NCBI RefSeq assembly: GCF_003967275.1
Contig: NZ_AP018721.1
Span: 682,001 to 746,000 of the forward strand
Length of the DNA: 64,000 nucleotides
DNA from: Sulfuritortus calidifontis
Lineage (GTDB): Bacteria > Pseudomonadota > Gammaproteobacteria > Burkholderiales > Thiobacillaceae
Direction of reading: 5' to 3'
In this document: one piece after another, positions 56,988 through 64,000 of the stretch
Layout: each line of letters starts with the position of its first letter
Position numbering within the stretch: the stretch's first letter is position 1
Made by a program: the position numbers and the translations under genes
The notes under the pieces: generated by a model
What the model was told of the DNA's origin: nothing
The model's input: the letters and a program-made list of their open reading frames with translations, nothing else
The model's database searches: none

Positions 56988-58451
56988 ATGCTGAACTTGA
57001 ACGATGCCGGCCTGTTTCGCCAGGCGGCCTACATCGACGGCCAGTGGTGTGCAGCCGACGGCGGCGGCCGGCTGGCCGTGCACAACCCGGCCAGCGGTGC
57101 CCAGGTGGGCGAGGTGCCGGCCATGGGGCAGGCCGAGGCCCGTCGTGCCATCGCCGCGGCCGAGGCGGCCTTTGGCGATTGGCGCAGGCGCTTGGCCAAG
57201 GAGCGCGCCCAGGTGCTGCGCCGCTGGCACGAACTGATGCTGGCACACCAGGAGGACCTCGCGCGCATCCTCACCAGCGAGCAGGGCAAGCCGCTGGCCG
57301 AGGCGCGCGGCGAGATCGCCTATGCCGCCGGTTTCCTCGAATGGTTCGCCGAGGAGGCCAGGCGGGTGACGGGCGCGGTGATCCCTTCGCCCTGGGCGGG
57401 GCGCCGGGTGATGACCTTGAAGCAGCCGGTCGGCGTCTGCGCCGCCATCACGCCATGGAATTTCCCCTCGGCCATGCTCACGCGCAAGGCCGGCGCCGCC
57501 ATTGCCGCCGGCTGCACCGTGGTGGCCAAGCCGGCCGCGCAAACGCCGTTCTCCGCCCTGACCCTGGCCGAGCTGGCCGAACGGGCCGGCCTGCCGCGCG
57601 GCGTGCTCAATATCGTCACCGGCCCGGCCGATGCCATCGGTGCCGAGCTGACGGCCAATCCGACGGTGCGCCTGTTGTCTTTCACCGGTTCGACCGAGGT
57701 GGGCAAGCTCTTGATGGCGGCCTGCGCCGGCACCGTGAAGAAGGTGGCGCTGGAACTGGGTGGCAATGCGCCCTTCATCGTGTTCGACGACGCCGATCTC
57801 GATCTCGCGGTCGAGGGCGCGTTGGCCTCCAAGTATCGCAATGCCGGCCAGACCTGCGTCTGCGCCAATCGCCTGCTGGTGCAGGACGGCGTCTACGACG
57901 CCTTCGCCGACAAGCTGGCGGCGGCGGTCGGTCGGCTCAAGGTCGGCGACGGCATGAGCGAGGGCGTCAGCCAGGGGCCGCTGATCAACGAAGCGGCGGT
58001 GGCCAAGGTCGAGGCGCACATCGCCGACGCCGTCGCCCATGGCGCCCGCGTGCTGTGCGGCGGCAAGCGCCACGCCTTGGGTGGCGGTTTCTTCGAGCCG
58101 ACGCTCTTGGTCGACGTCACGCCCGCGATGCGAGTCTGCCGCGAGGAGACCTTCGGCCCGGTCGCGCCGCTCTTGCGCTTTCACACCGAGGCCGAGGCGA
58201 TCCAGCTCGCCAACGCCACCGAATATGGCCTCGCCGCCTACTTCTATGCCCGCGACGCGGCGCGCATCTGGCGCGTGTCCGAGGCGCTGGAGTTCGGCAT
58301 GGTCGGCGTCAACGCCGGCGTCATCTCGACCGAGGTGGCGCCTTTCGGCGGGGTGAAGTCTTCGGGCCTGGGGCGCGAGGGTGGCCGCGCCGGCATCGAG
58401 GAATATCTGGAAGAGAAGTATGTCTGTATCGGGGGGATAAGCGATGATTGA
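56988..58451 (+). CDS. gabD: NAD(P)+-dependent succinate-semialdehyde dehydrogenase-like enzyme
   Basis: 487 residues from ATG 56988, which has AGGAG at 8 bases; earlier GTG and ATG are too close to it. ALDH fold: GVCAAITPWNFP, SFTGSTEVGK, catalytic Glu in ALELGGNAPFIV and catalytic Cys in NAGQTCVCANR. The CVC pair (active Cys plus second Cys) is typical of GabD-type SSADH. Substrate choice is inferred from the family. It overlaps msrA by 8 bases. Confidence 0.85.
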   Translation: MLNLNDAGLFRQAAYIDGQWCAADGGGRLAVHNPASGAQVGEVPAMGQAEARRAIAAAEAAFGDWRRRLAKERAQVLRRWHELMLAHQEDLARILTSEQGKPLAEARGEIAYAAGFLEWFAEEARRVTGAVIPSPWAGRRVMTLKQPVGVCAAITPWNFPSAMLTRKAGAAIAAGCTVVAKPAAQTPFSALTLAELAERAGLPRGVLNIVTGPADAIGAELTANPTVRLLSFTGSTEVGKLLMAACAGTVKKVALELGGNAPFIVFDDADLDLAVEGALASKYRNAGQTCVCANRLLVQDGVYDAFADKLAAAVGRLKVGDGMSEGVSQGPLINEAAVAKVEAHIADAVAHGARVLCGGKRHALGGGFFEPTLLVDVTPAMRVCREETFGPVAPLLRFHTEAEAIQLANATEYGLAAYFYARDAARIWRVSEALEFGMVGVNAGVISTEVAPFGGVKSSGLGREGGRAGIEEYLEEKYVCIGGISDD

Positions 58452-58977
58452 GACGGCAACCCTGGCCGGCGGCTGCTTCTGGTGCCTGGAGGCGGTGTAC
58501 GAGCAATTGCAGGGCGTGAACGCGGTCGAGTCGGGCTATATGGGTGGCGCGCTGGCGCGGCCGAGTTACGAGGCGGTGTGCAGCGGCGAGAGCGGACATG
58601 CCGAGGTGGTGCAACTGCAGTTCGACCCGGCGCAGATTTCCTATCGGGAGATCCTGGAGGTGTTCTTCGTCATCCACGATCCGACCACGCTCAACCGCCA
58701 GGGCAACGATCGCGGCACCCAGTATCGTTCGGCCATCTTTTACCACAGCCCGGAACAGGCGGCAGTTGCGCGGCGGCTGATCGCCGAACTGACCGAGGCG
58801 CGGGCCTTCGACCGGCCCATCGTGACCGAGGTTGTCGCCGCCCAGACCTTCTGGCCGGCGGAGGCCTATCACCGCCAGTATTACCGCCGACATCCCGAGC
58901 AGGGCTATTGCCGGGTGGTGATCGCGCCCAAGCTGGCCAAGTTCCGGGCCAGCTTTTCCGGCCGCTTGAAAAACTAG
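58444..58977 (+). CDS. msrA: Peptide methionine-S-sulfoxide reductase MsrA
   Basis: 177 residues. The catalytic Cys is in LAGGCFWCLEAVY; the resolving Cys is in QGYCRVVIAPK. It restores methionine after oxidation, in keeping with the oxyR-katG surroundings. Its ATG lies inside the end of the aldehyde dehydrogenase gene (ATGATTGA). It ends overlapping, by 4 bases, the zinc-ribbon gene on the other strand. Confidence 0.96.
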   Translation: MIETATLAGGCFWCLEAVYEQLQGVNAVESGYMGGALARPSYEAVCSGESGHAEVVQLQFDPAQISYREILEVFFVIHDPTTLNRQGNDRGTQYRSAIFYHSPEQAAVARRLIAELTEARAFDRPIVTEVVAAQTFWPAEAYHRQYYRRHPEQGYCRVVIAPKLAKFRASFSGRLKN

Positions 58978-59339
58978 TCGTTGTTGCCGCCGAACAGGTC
59001 GTCCAGCGCGCGCCGGGCGCTGTCGGGCTCGGCCGCGTGACCGGTGTCGCCGCCGAACAGGGCATCGAGTTCGGCTCGGGCGCCCGTCGTCTTCGCCGGC
59101 GTGGCATAGGCGCCGGCCTTGGGCTGGAACCAGTCGCAGAAATTGGCCCGGGTCTTGTCCTTCACATCCTCGGCCACCGGCTCCCGGCACTGTTTGGCCT
59201 TGGCCGGGTCGTAGTGCCGGCACAGGCGGCAGACATGCAGCTCGGCGCGGCAGCTCGGGCACTCGGCCCGGCGCGACAGGGGTTGCGGCAGCGCATCGAG
59301 CGCCGCCCCGCACTTCCAGCAGACCAATCCTTCAGGCAT
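58974..59339 (-). CDS. Zinc-ribbon protein with C-terminal LDxLFGG repeats
   Basis: 121 residues. Cys pairs CWKC, CPSC, CRLC, then C-x(n)-C (QCREPV, FCDWF) form probable zinc sites. The C-terminus carries a duplicated short motif, ELDALFGG and ALDDLFGG, 20 residues apart. The protein is conserved in form but of unknown function. It converges on msrA. Confidence 0.7.
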   Translation of the reverse strand: MPEGLVCWKCGAALDALPQPLSRRAECPSCRAELHVCRLCRHYDPAKAKQCREPVAEDVKDKTRANFCDWFQPKAGAYATPAKTTGARAELDALFGGDTGHAAEPDSARRALDDLFGGNND

Positions 59340-59518
59340 GTAAACGAGTCCTGTAACTTTATGATTTTAAATAAACACGGTTGGATTCTGCCCATGGCCG
59401 GTCTGGCGAGCGGGCGCGATCAGGGATACACTCTCGCCTCAATTTGCGGCAGAGGCAACAATCAAAACCAGGCCCGCCGATACAAAAAAACCCGGATGGT
59501 AGAGAGACAGCTGTAACC

Positions 59519-61699
59519 ATGAATATCCTTGGGCAATTGTGGCGCCGCTTGACCGACCCGCTCCTGGTCGCGCGCTACCGCAGCCAGCTCGGGCTGGATC
59601 ACCCGCATACCTATCGGGAAAGCGCCCATTGCTTCCGCATGCTGGTGAACTACATGCCCCAGGTCTTCTGGGTCTGGTCGCCGGACTGGCAGCGGGTGCA
59701 TTACGTCAGTCCGGCCTATGAATCGGTCTGGGGACAATCGCGCGACCACTTGCTCGAGTCGCCCCGGGCCTGGCTGGAGGTCCTGCATTCCCAAGATCGC
59801 CCGGCCGTCGCCGCCGCCATCGGGCAAGACCCCACGCAACTGACCGAGCCTCTGCATCTGCCCGATTTCCGCATCGTCCGCACCGACGGCAGCATCCGCT
59901 GGATCTCGGCCTGGGCCTATCCGGTGCGCGACCGCCGCGGTCGCCTGCAGCGGATCACCGGCATCGCCAGCGACATCACCGAATCGCGCAGCACCGAAGA
60001 CCGCATGCGCCAATTGACGCGCGCCATCGAGCAGTCGGCCGAGGCGGTGCTGATCACCGATCGTCAGGGTCTGATCGAATACGCCAACCCGGCCTTCGAG
60101 AAGATGACCGGCTACAGCCAGGCCGAACTGCTCGGGCAGAACCCGCGCATGATCCACAGCGGCAGCCATGATCCGGCGTTCTATCAGGACCTCTGGCACA
60201 CCGTGCTGTCCGGGCAGTCCTTCTTTGCCACCTTCATCAACCGGCGCAAGAACGGCGAGCTTTATCACCAGGAAGAGACCATCTCGCCGGTGATGGACGG
60301 CAAGGGCGAGATCACCCATTTCATCTCGACCAGCCGCGATGCCACCCGCCTGGTCGAGACCCAGGAACGCCTGCATCACATGGCCTACCACGATGTGCTG
60401 ACCGGCCTGCCCAACCGCATGCTGTTCCGCGACCGGCTGGAGCAGGCCATCGTCAAGTCGAGACGGAGCAAGCAGATCCTGCCGGTGATGTTCCTCGACC
60501 TCGACAACTTCAAGGACGTCAACGACACCCTCGGTCACGCCGTGGGCGACCTGGCCCTCAAGCACTCGGCCGAGCGCCTGGGCAAGCTGGTCCGCCAGGG
60601 CGACACCATCGCCCGTCTCGGCGGCGATGAATTCATCATTCTGTTCGAGGGCATGACCCAGATCGAGGAGGTGTCGGCCCGCGCCGCCGCCATCGTCGAG
60701 GCCTTCTCCCAGCCGTTCCAGGTCGAGGAGCACGAGGTCTTCCTAGGCTGCAGCGTCGGCATCGCCATCTATCCCAACGACGCCGACACCATCGACGACC
60801 TGTTCCGCGCCGCCGATACCGCGATGTATCGGGCCAAGGAGCGCGGCCGCTCCAACTACCAGTTCTTCACCGCCGAGATGGCGGCCAAGGTCATGCAGCG
60901 GGTCGGTCTGGAGCGGGCCCTGCGCCAGGCCCTGGAGAACGACGAGTTCACCATTCATTACCAGCCGCGGGTGACTCTGCCCTCGGGCCTGCCGACCTCG
61001 CTCGAGGCCCTGCTGCGCTGGGAGCGGCCGGGCCACGAATACATGTCGCCGGCCGAGTTCGTTTCCGCCCTGGAAGACACCGGCCTCATCGTGCCGGTGG
61101 GCAAGTGGCTGATGGACAAGGCCTGCGCCCAGGTGCGCGCCTGGCACGACCAGGGCCTGCGGGTCGGCGTCGCGGTCAACGTCTCCTCGCGCCAGTTCTG
61201 GGATACCGGCCTGGCCGACAACGTCGCCCATTGCCTGGAGACCTACGATCTGGAGCCGCGCTGGCTGGAGCTGGAGATCACCGAGAACCTGCTGCTCGAG
61301 CAGTCCGACCGGATCATGACCACCTTCGGTGCCCTGGAGGAACTGGGCATGCGCATCGCCATCGACGACTTCGGCACCGGCTTCTCCTCGATGAGCTATC
61401 TCAAGCGCCTGCCCATCCTGGTGCTGAAGATCGACCGCTCCTTCGTCCGCGACATCCTCACCGACCCGGAGGACATGGCCATCGCCAGCGCCATCGTCTC
61501 CCTCGGCCGCACCTTAGGGTTGACCGTGGTGGCCGAAGGCGTCGAGTCCGAGGCGCAGTTGCAGGCCCTGCTGCCGCTGGGCTGCGACGAGGGCCAGGGC
61601 TATTACTTCGCCAAGCCGATGTCGGCCGAGGTGGCCGAGGCCTGGCTGCGCGAGCGCCTGCAGCCGGCCGAAAGCGCCAAGCGGCGCTATCTGATTTGA
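59519..61699 (+). CDS. Soluble PAS-PAS-GGDEF-EAL signalling protein
   Basis: 726 residues from ATG 59519. No transmembrane helix. PAS1 about 35-160 (YMPQVFWVWSPDWQRVHYVSPAY), PAS2 about 165-290 (AEAVLITDRQGLIEYANPAFEKMTGY), GGDEF with intact site (IARLGGDEFIILFEG) and EAL with LEALLRWE, VAVNVSSRQF, LELEITENLLLE, IDDFGTGFSSMSYL and KIDRSFV. Probably bifunctional. PAS2 may sense haem, flavin or redox; no ligand Cys/His can be assigned. Confidence 0.93.
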   Translation: MNILGQLWRRLTDPLLVARYRSQLGLDHPHTYRESAHCFRMLVNYMPQVFWVWSPDWQRVHYVSPAYESVWGQSRDHLLESPRAWLEVLHSQDRPAVAAAIGQDPTQLTEPLHLPDFRIVRTDGSIRWISAWAYPVRDRRGRLQRITGIASDITESRSTEDRMRQLTRAIEQSAEAVLITDRQGLIEYANPAFEKMTGYSQAELLGQNPRMIHSGSHDPAFYQDLWHTVLSGQSFFATFINRRKNGELYHQEETISPVMDGKGEITHFISTSRDATRLVETQERLHHMAYHDVLTGLPNRMLFRDRLEQAIVKSRRSKQILPVMFLDLDNFKDVNDTLGHAVGDLALKHSAERLGKLVRQGDTIARLGGDEFIILFEGMTQIEEVSARAAAIVEAFSQPFQVEEHEVFLGCSVGIAIYPNDADTIDDLFRAADTAMYRAKERGRSNYQFFTAEMAAKVMQRVGLERALRQALENDEFTIHYQPRVTLPSGLPTSLEALLRWERPGHEYMSPAEFVSALEDTGLIVPVGKWLMDKACAQVRAWHDQGLRVGVAVNVSSRQFWDTGLADNVAHCLETYDLEPRWLELEITENLLLEQSDRIMTTFGALEELGMRIAIDDFGTGFSSMSYLKRLPILVLKIDRSFVRDILTDPEDMAIASAIVSLGRTLGLTVVAEGVESEAQLQALLPLGCDEGQGYYFAKPMSAEVAEAWLRERLQPAESAKRRYLI

Positions 61700-61700
61700 T

Positions 61701-62966
61701 CTAAAAGAACGCCGCTTTGTCGCCGGCCACCTGGCCGGCCAGGGCGGTGCTGGTCGCCGCGCTCGCCTGCAATCTTTCCAGCAAGGGCAGCGAAGGGTAG
61801 CCGTCGGCCGGCAGTTGGGCCGAGACCTGGTAGGCGCGGATGGCGGCGCGCGTGCGCGAGCCGATCACCCCGTCCGTTTCGCCGACCTTGAAGCCGAGCG
61901 CGGACAGGCGCTGTTGCAATTCGACCGCTTGTTCCCGCGTCAGCCGCCGGTTGTCGGCATCGCGGCCCAAACTGAGCGCGGGCTGGCCGGACAGGCGGTC
62001 GGCCAGGTGGCCCACTGCCAGGGCATAGTTCACCGAGCGGTTCCAGCTCAGCATGACATCGAAATTGCCGTAGACGAGAAAGGCCGGGCCGGCGTGGCCC
62101 TGCGGCAGCAGCAGGGTGGCTTCGATCGAATCGCCGGGCAGGGCGCTGCCGTCGATCTGCCTGACGCCCAGGGCGGCCCAGGTCGAGAGGGCCTGTTTCT
62201 GGCCAAGCCCGGCCAGACGCCAGTTGAAATCGGCCGGCAGCTGCACCGGCCGGCCCCAGCCCTGGCCCGGTTGCCAGCCGCTCTGGCGCAGGTAGTTGGC
62301 GGCCGAGGCGAAGGCGTCGTCAAGCGTGCCCCAGATGTCCTTGCGGCCGTCGCCGTTGGCATCCACGGCATAGCGGTTGAAGGTGGAGGGCATGAACTGC
62401 ACCTGGCCCATGGCACCGGCCCAGGAGCCGAGCATGGCGGCCGACTTGACGTGGCCGGCCTGGAGGATGGCCAGGGCATCGAGCAGCTCATTGCGGAAGA
62501 AATGGGTGCGGCGGGCATCGAAGGCCAGGGTGGCCAGGGCGCCGGTGACCGGGAAGCGGCCGGTGACCTTGCCGTAGTGGGTCTCCAGCCCCCAGAAGGC
62601 GACCAGCACCGGTGCCGGCACGCCGTATTCGGCCTCGATCTTCTGTAGCACTGCCCGGTGCTTGTGCAGCAGTTTTTCACCGTTGGCGATGCGCTGGTCG
62701 CTGACCCGGGTGTCGAGGTAGTTCCAGAAGGTCTCGACGAATTCCGGCTGCTTCTGGTCGAGCTCGAGCACCCGCTCGATCGGCCGCAGGGTCGGCAGCG
62801 CCGCCTGCCAAGTGGCCTCCGAGACGCCGCGCCGGCGTGCCTCGTCGTGCACGCCTTCGAGCCAGGCGACGAAGCCGGGCTCCAGCGTGGCCTCGGCGCG
62901 GATAGCGAAGGCAGTGGTCAGCAACAGGGCGCCGGCCAGGCCGGACAAAAGGCGTGCGGTGTTCAG
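61701..62966 (-). CDS. Lytic murein transglycosylase, MltB family with peptidoglycan-binding domain
   Basis: 421 residues if started at CTG 62966, which has GGAG six bases upstream; the frame holds no ATG or GTG between the upstream stop and TTG 62948. The CTG start gives a proper signal peptide with a basic n-region (NTARLLSGLAGALLLTTAF). The catalytic Glu is in LVAFWGLETHYGK; GAMGQVQFMPSTF and the substrate site follow. A C-terminal peptidoglycan-binding domain (LTREQAVELQQRLSALGFKVGETDGVIG) ends the protein. It cleaves the murein glycan. Confidence 0.88.
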   Translation of the reverse strand: MNTARLLSGLAGALLLTTAFAIRAEATLEPGFVAWLEGVHDEARRRGVSEATWQAALPTLRPIERVLELDQKQPEFVETFWNYLDTRVSDQRIANGEKLLHKHRAVLQKIEAEYGVPAPVLVAFWGLETHYGKVTGRFPVTGALATLAFDARRTHFFRNELLDALAILQAGHVKSAAMLGSWAGAMGQVQFMPSTFNRYAVDANGDGRKDIWGTLDDAFASAANYLRQSGWQPGQGWGRPVQLPADFNWRLAGLGQKQALSTWAALGVRQIDGSALPGDSIEATLLLPQGHAGPAFLVYGNFDVMLSWNRSVNYALAVGHLADRLSGQPALSLGRDADNRRLTREQAVELQQRLSALGFKVGETDGVIGSRTRAAIRAYQVSAQLPADGYPSLPLLERLQASAATSTALAGQVAGDKAAFF

Positions 62967-62978
62967 TGTCGTCTCCGG
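62964..62978 (-). promoter_or_regulatory. Ribosome binding site deciding a CTG start
   Basis: Minus strand reads ACCGGAGACGACA then CTG. GGAG with a 6-base spacer supports the CTG rather than the TTG at 62948, which would leave the signal peptide without its basic n-region. Confidence 0.5.
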
Positions 62979-63097
62979 TTCAGGCCCGAGGCCTGTGTCT
63001 TATGGACCCAAGCTAACACAATGCCTGTCGGCCGAAAACCGCGCAGGGCATGCGACTGGCACAATAGCGGCTTTCTTTTGCGTCGCGCATACAGCCC

Positions 63098-63937
63098 ATG
63101 ACCGAAATTCCCCGCGTTCGCATCGGCGAACTCCTGCCCCGTTACGACGTCGTGCTGCTCGATGCCTATGGCGTGCTGGTCACGCTCGACGGCCCCCTGC
63201 CCGGAGCGTGCGAACTGGTCGAACAACTCAACCATAGCGGCCAGGCCTATTCCCTGCTGACCAACGGCGCGGCCCGGCTGCCGGAGAACGCGGCGCGGCG
63301 CTATCAGGGCTTCGGCCTGGCGATCCCGCCCGAGCGCATCATCACCTCGGCCTCGCTGCTCACCGCCTATTTCCGCGATCACGGCCTCGCCGGCCGGCGC
63401 TGCCGCGTGCTCGGCCCGGCCGACAGCCTGCGCTACGTGGAACTCGCCGGCGGCGAGGTGGTCGGATTGAATGAGCCGTTCGATGTCTTGGTCGTCTGCG
63501 ACCAGTCGGGTTTTCCCTTCCTGGAGACGGTGGACGACACCCTCTCGCAGTTGATCGAGAGGATCGAGGCGGGCCGGCCGGCGGCCATGGTGCTGCCCAA
63601 TCCGGACCTGATGTTTCCGACCGGGCGCGGCTTCGGCATCACCTCGGGCAGCATCGCCCTGGTGATCGAGGCGGCACTGGCTTTGCGCTATCCGCGGCGG
63701 CCGGAGTTGCGCTTCGCCCGACTGGGCAAGCCCTATGCCGCCATCTTCGAAGAGGCGGCCCGCCGCGCCGGCGGCCGCGACATGCTGATGATCGGCGACC
63801 AGTTGGAGACCGACATCCGCGGTGCCAACGACTTCGGCATCGATTCGGCCCTGGTCATGGGCGGCGTGGTCGGCATGGATGCGGTCGGCGCCGGCCAGCC
63901 GCGGCCGACCTGGCTGTTGGACACGCTGATGGCCTAG
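63098..63937 (+). CDS. HAD-IIA family hydrolase (NagD-like)
   Basis: 279 residues. HAD motif I reads VVLLDAYGVLV: the nucleophile D22 is there, but the position two later, normally the acid/base Asp, is Tyr24. Motif II is LLTNGAARL (Asn-Gly form), motif III Lys is in RLGKPYAAIF, and motif IV is MIGDQLETDIRGAND. The large C2 cap of class IIA lies between. It may be a phosphatase with changed mechanism or specificity. Confidence 0.85.
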   Translation: MTEIPRVRIGELLPRYDVVLLDAYGVLVTLDGPLPGACELVEQLNHSGQAYSLLTNGAARLPENAARRYQGFGLAIPPERIITSASLLTAYFRDHGLAGRRCRVLGPADSLRYVELAGGEVVGLNEPFDVLVVCDQSGFPFLETVDDTLSQLIERIEAGRPAAMVLPNPDLMFPTGRGFGITSGSIALVIEAALALRYPRRPELRFARLGKPYAAIFEEAARRAGGRDMLMIGDQLETDIRGANDFGIDSALVMGGVVGMDAVGAGQPRPTWLLDTLMA

Positions 63938-64000
63938 TTGCTCAAGTTTTCGGCAGGCTGGCCGATACTCCAGGCAACGGCGTGACAGATTTGTAGGAGT
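63938..64000 (+). other. Start of the next intergenic region with a ribosome binding site at the edge
   Basis: No gene fits inside. The last bases (TTGTAGGAGT) hold a strong AGGAG, which implies that another plus-strand gene begins just outside the window. Confidence 0.5.

Overview
The window reads as chromosomal DNA of a facultatively anaerobic, nitrate-respiring betaproteobacterium. The evidence is high GC with strong third-position GC, a betaproteobacterial-type proteasome homolog (BPH), an O2-independent ubiquinone pathway beside a membrane nitrate reductase, and standalone arg genes of proteobacterial type. A genus cannot be fixed from sequence alone; Rhodocyclales or Thiobacillus-like lineages would fit. 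Nearly all sequence is coding. I saw no tRNA, rRNA, insertion sequence, prophage or CRISPR array.

Region 1 (1-13117) is the nitrate respiration island. A diguanylate cyclase enters from the left edge. Then come narL and narX (minus strand), a promoter region with NarL-type heptamers, and narK1-narK2-narG-narH-narJ-narI (plus strand). Together they sense nitrate, import it, export nitrite and reduce nitrate with quinol.

Region 2 (13278-21060) is an anaerobic accessory island. An FNR-type site with a well-placed -10 precedes a DUF2249 gene, a polytopic membrane gene, a YhcC-type radical SAM gene and ubiU-ubiV-ubiT. The Ubi proteins hydroxylate ubiquinone precursors without O2 and so supply the quinone that NarGHI needs. 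On the other strand a hemerythrin, a second DUF2249 protein and a second NnrS-like membrane protein start from a shared FNR-type site that also faces an FmdE-like gene. The pair DUF2249 plus polytopic membrane protein therefore occurs twice, in mirror orientation, around the Ubi genes. This is the best candidate for a poorly described system.

Region 3 (21061-27812) is housekeeping: mutL, an S24/LexA-like protein, a TauE/SafE permease, a GNAT acetyltransferase, miaA and xseA, then a 0.5 kb gene-free region with DnaA-box-like sites. Region 4 (27813-33584) has argD, argF and argG with a DUF2283 gene and a c-type cytochrome between them, then ppnP, BPH and yajQ. Region 5 (33828-43457) holds an orphan radical SAM protein, a K+-channel/RCK protein with a DUF6394 partner, pcm, a chemoreceptor, an exported methyltransferase and tex. 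Region 6 (43481-49585) holds a PAS-GGDEF-EAL protein, an MBL hydrolase, dtd, a SYLF protein and an old yellow enzyme. Region 7 (49725-58977) is an oxidative-stress block: a thioredoxin-HEAT protein, dps, a ZIP transporter, two small ORFs, katG, oxyR, a COG2403 P-loop protein, an aldehyde dehydrogenase and msrA. Region 8 (58974-64000) has a zinc-ribbon protein, a second GGDEF-EAL protein, an MltB-like transglycosylase and a HAD hydrolase.

The most striking non-gene signal is a GC-rich double-hairpin repeat of about 75 bp. It occurs between genes and also inside the reading frames of mutL and tex, where both copies are read in the same frame and add nearly the same peptide.
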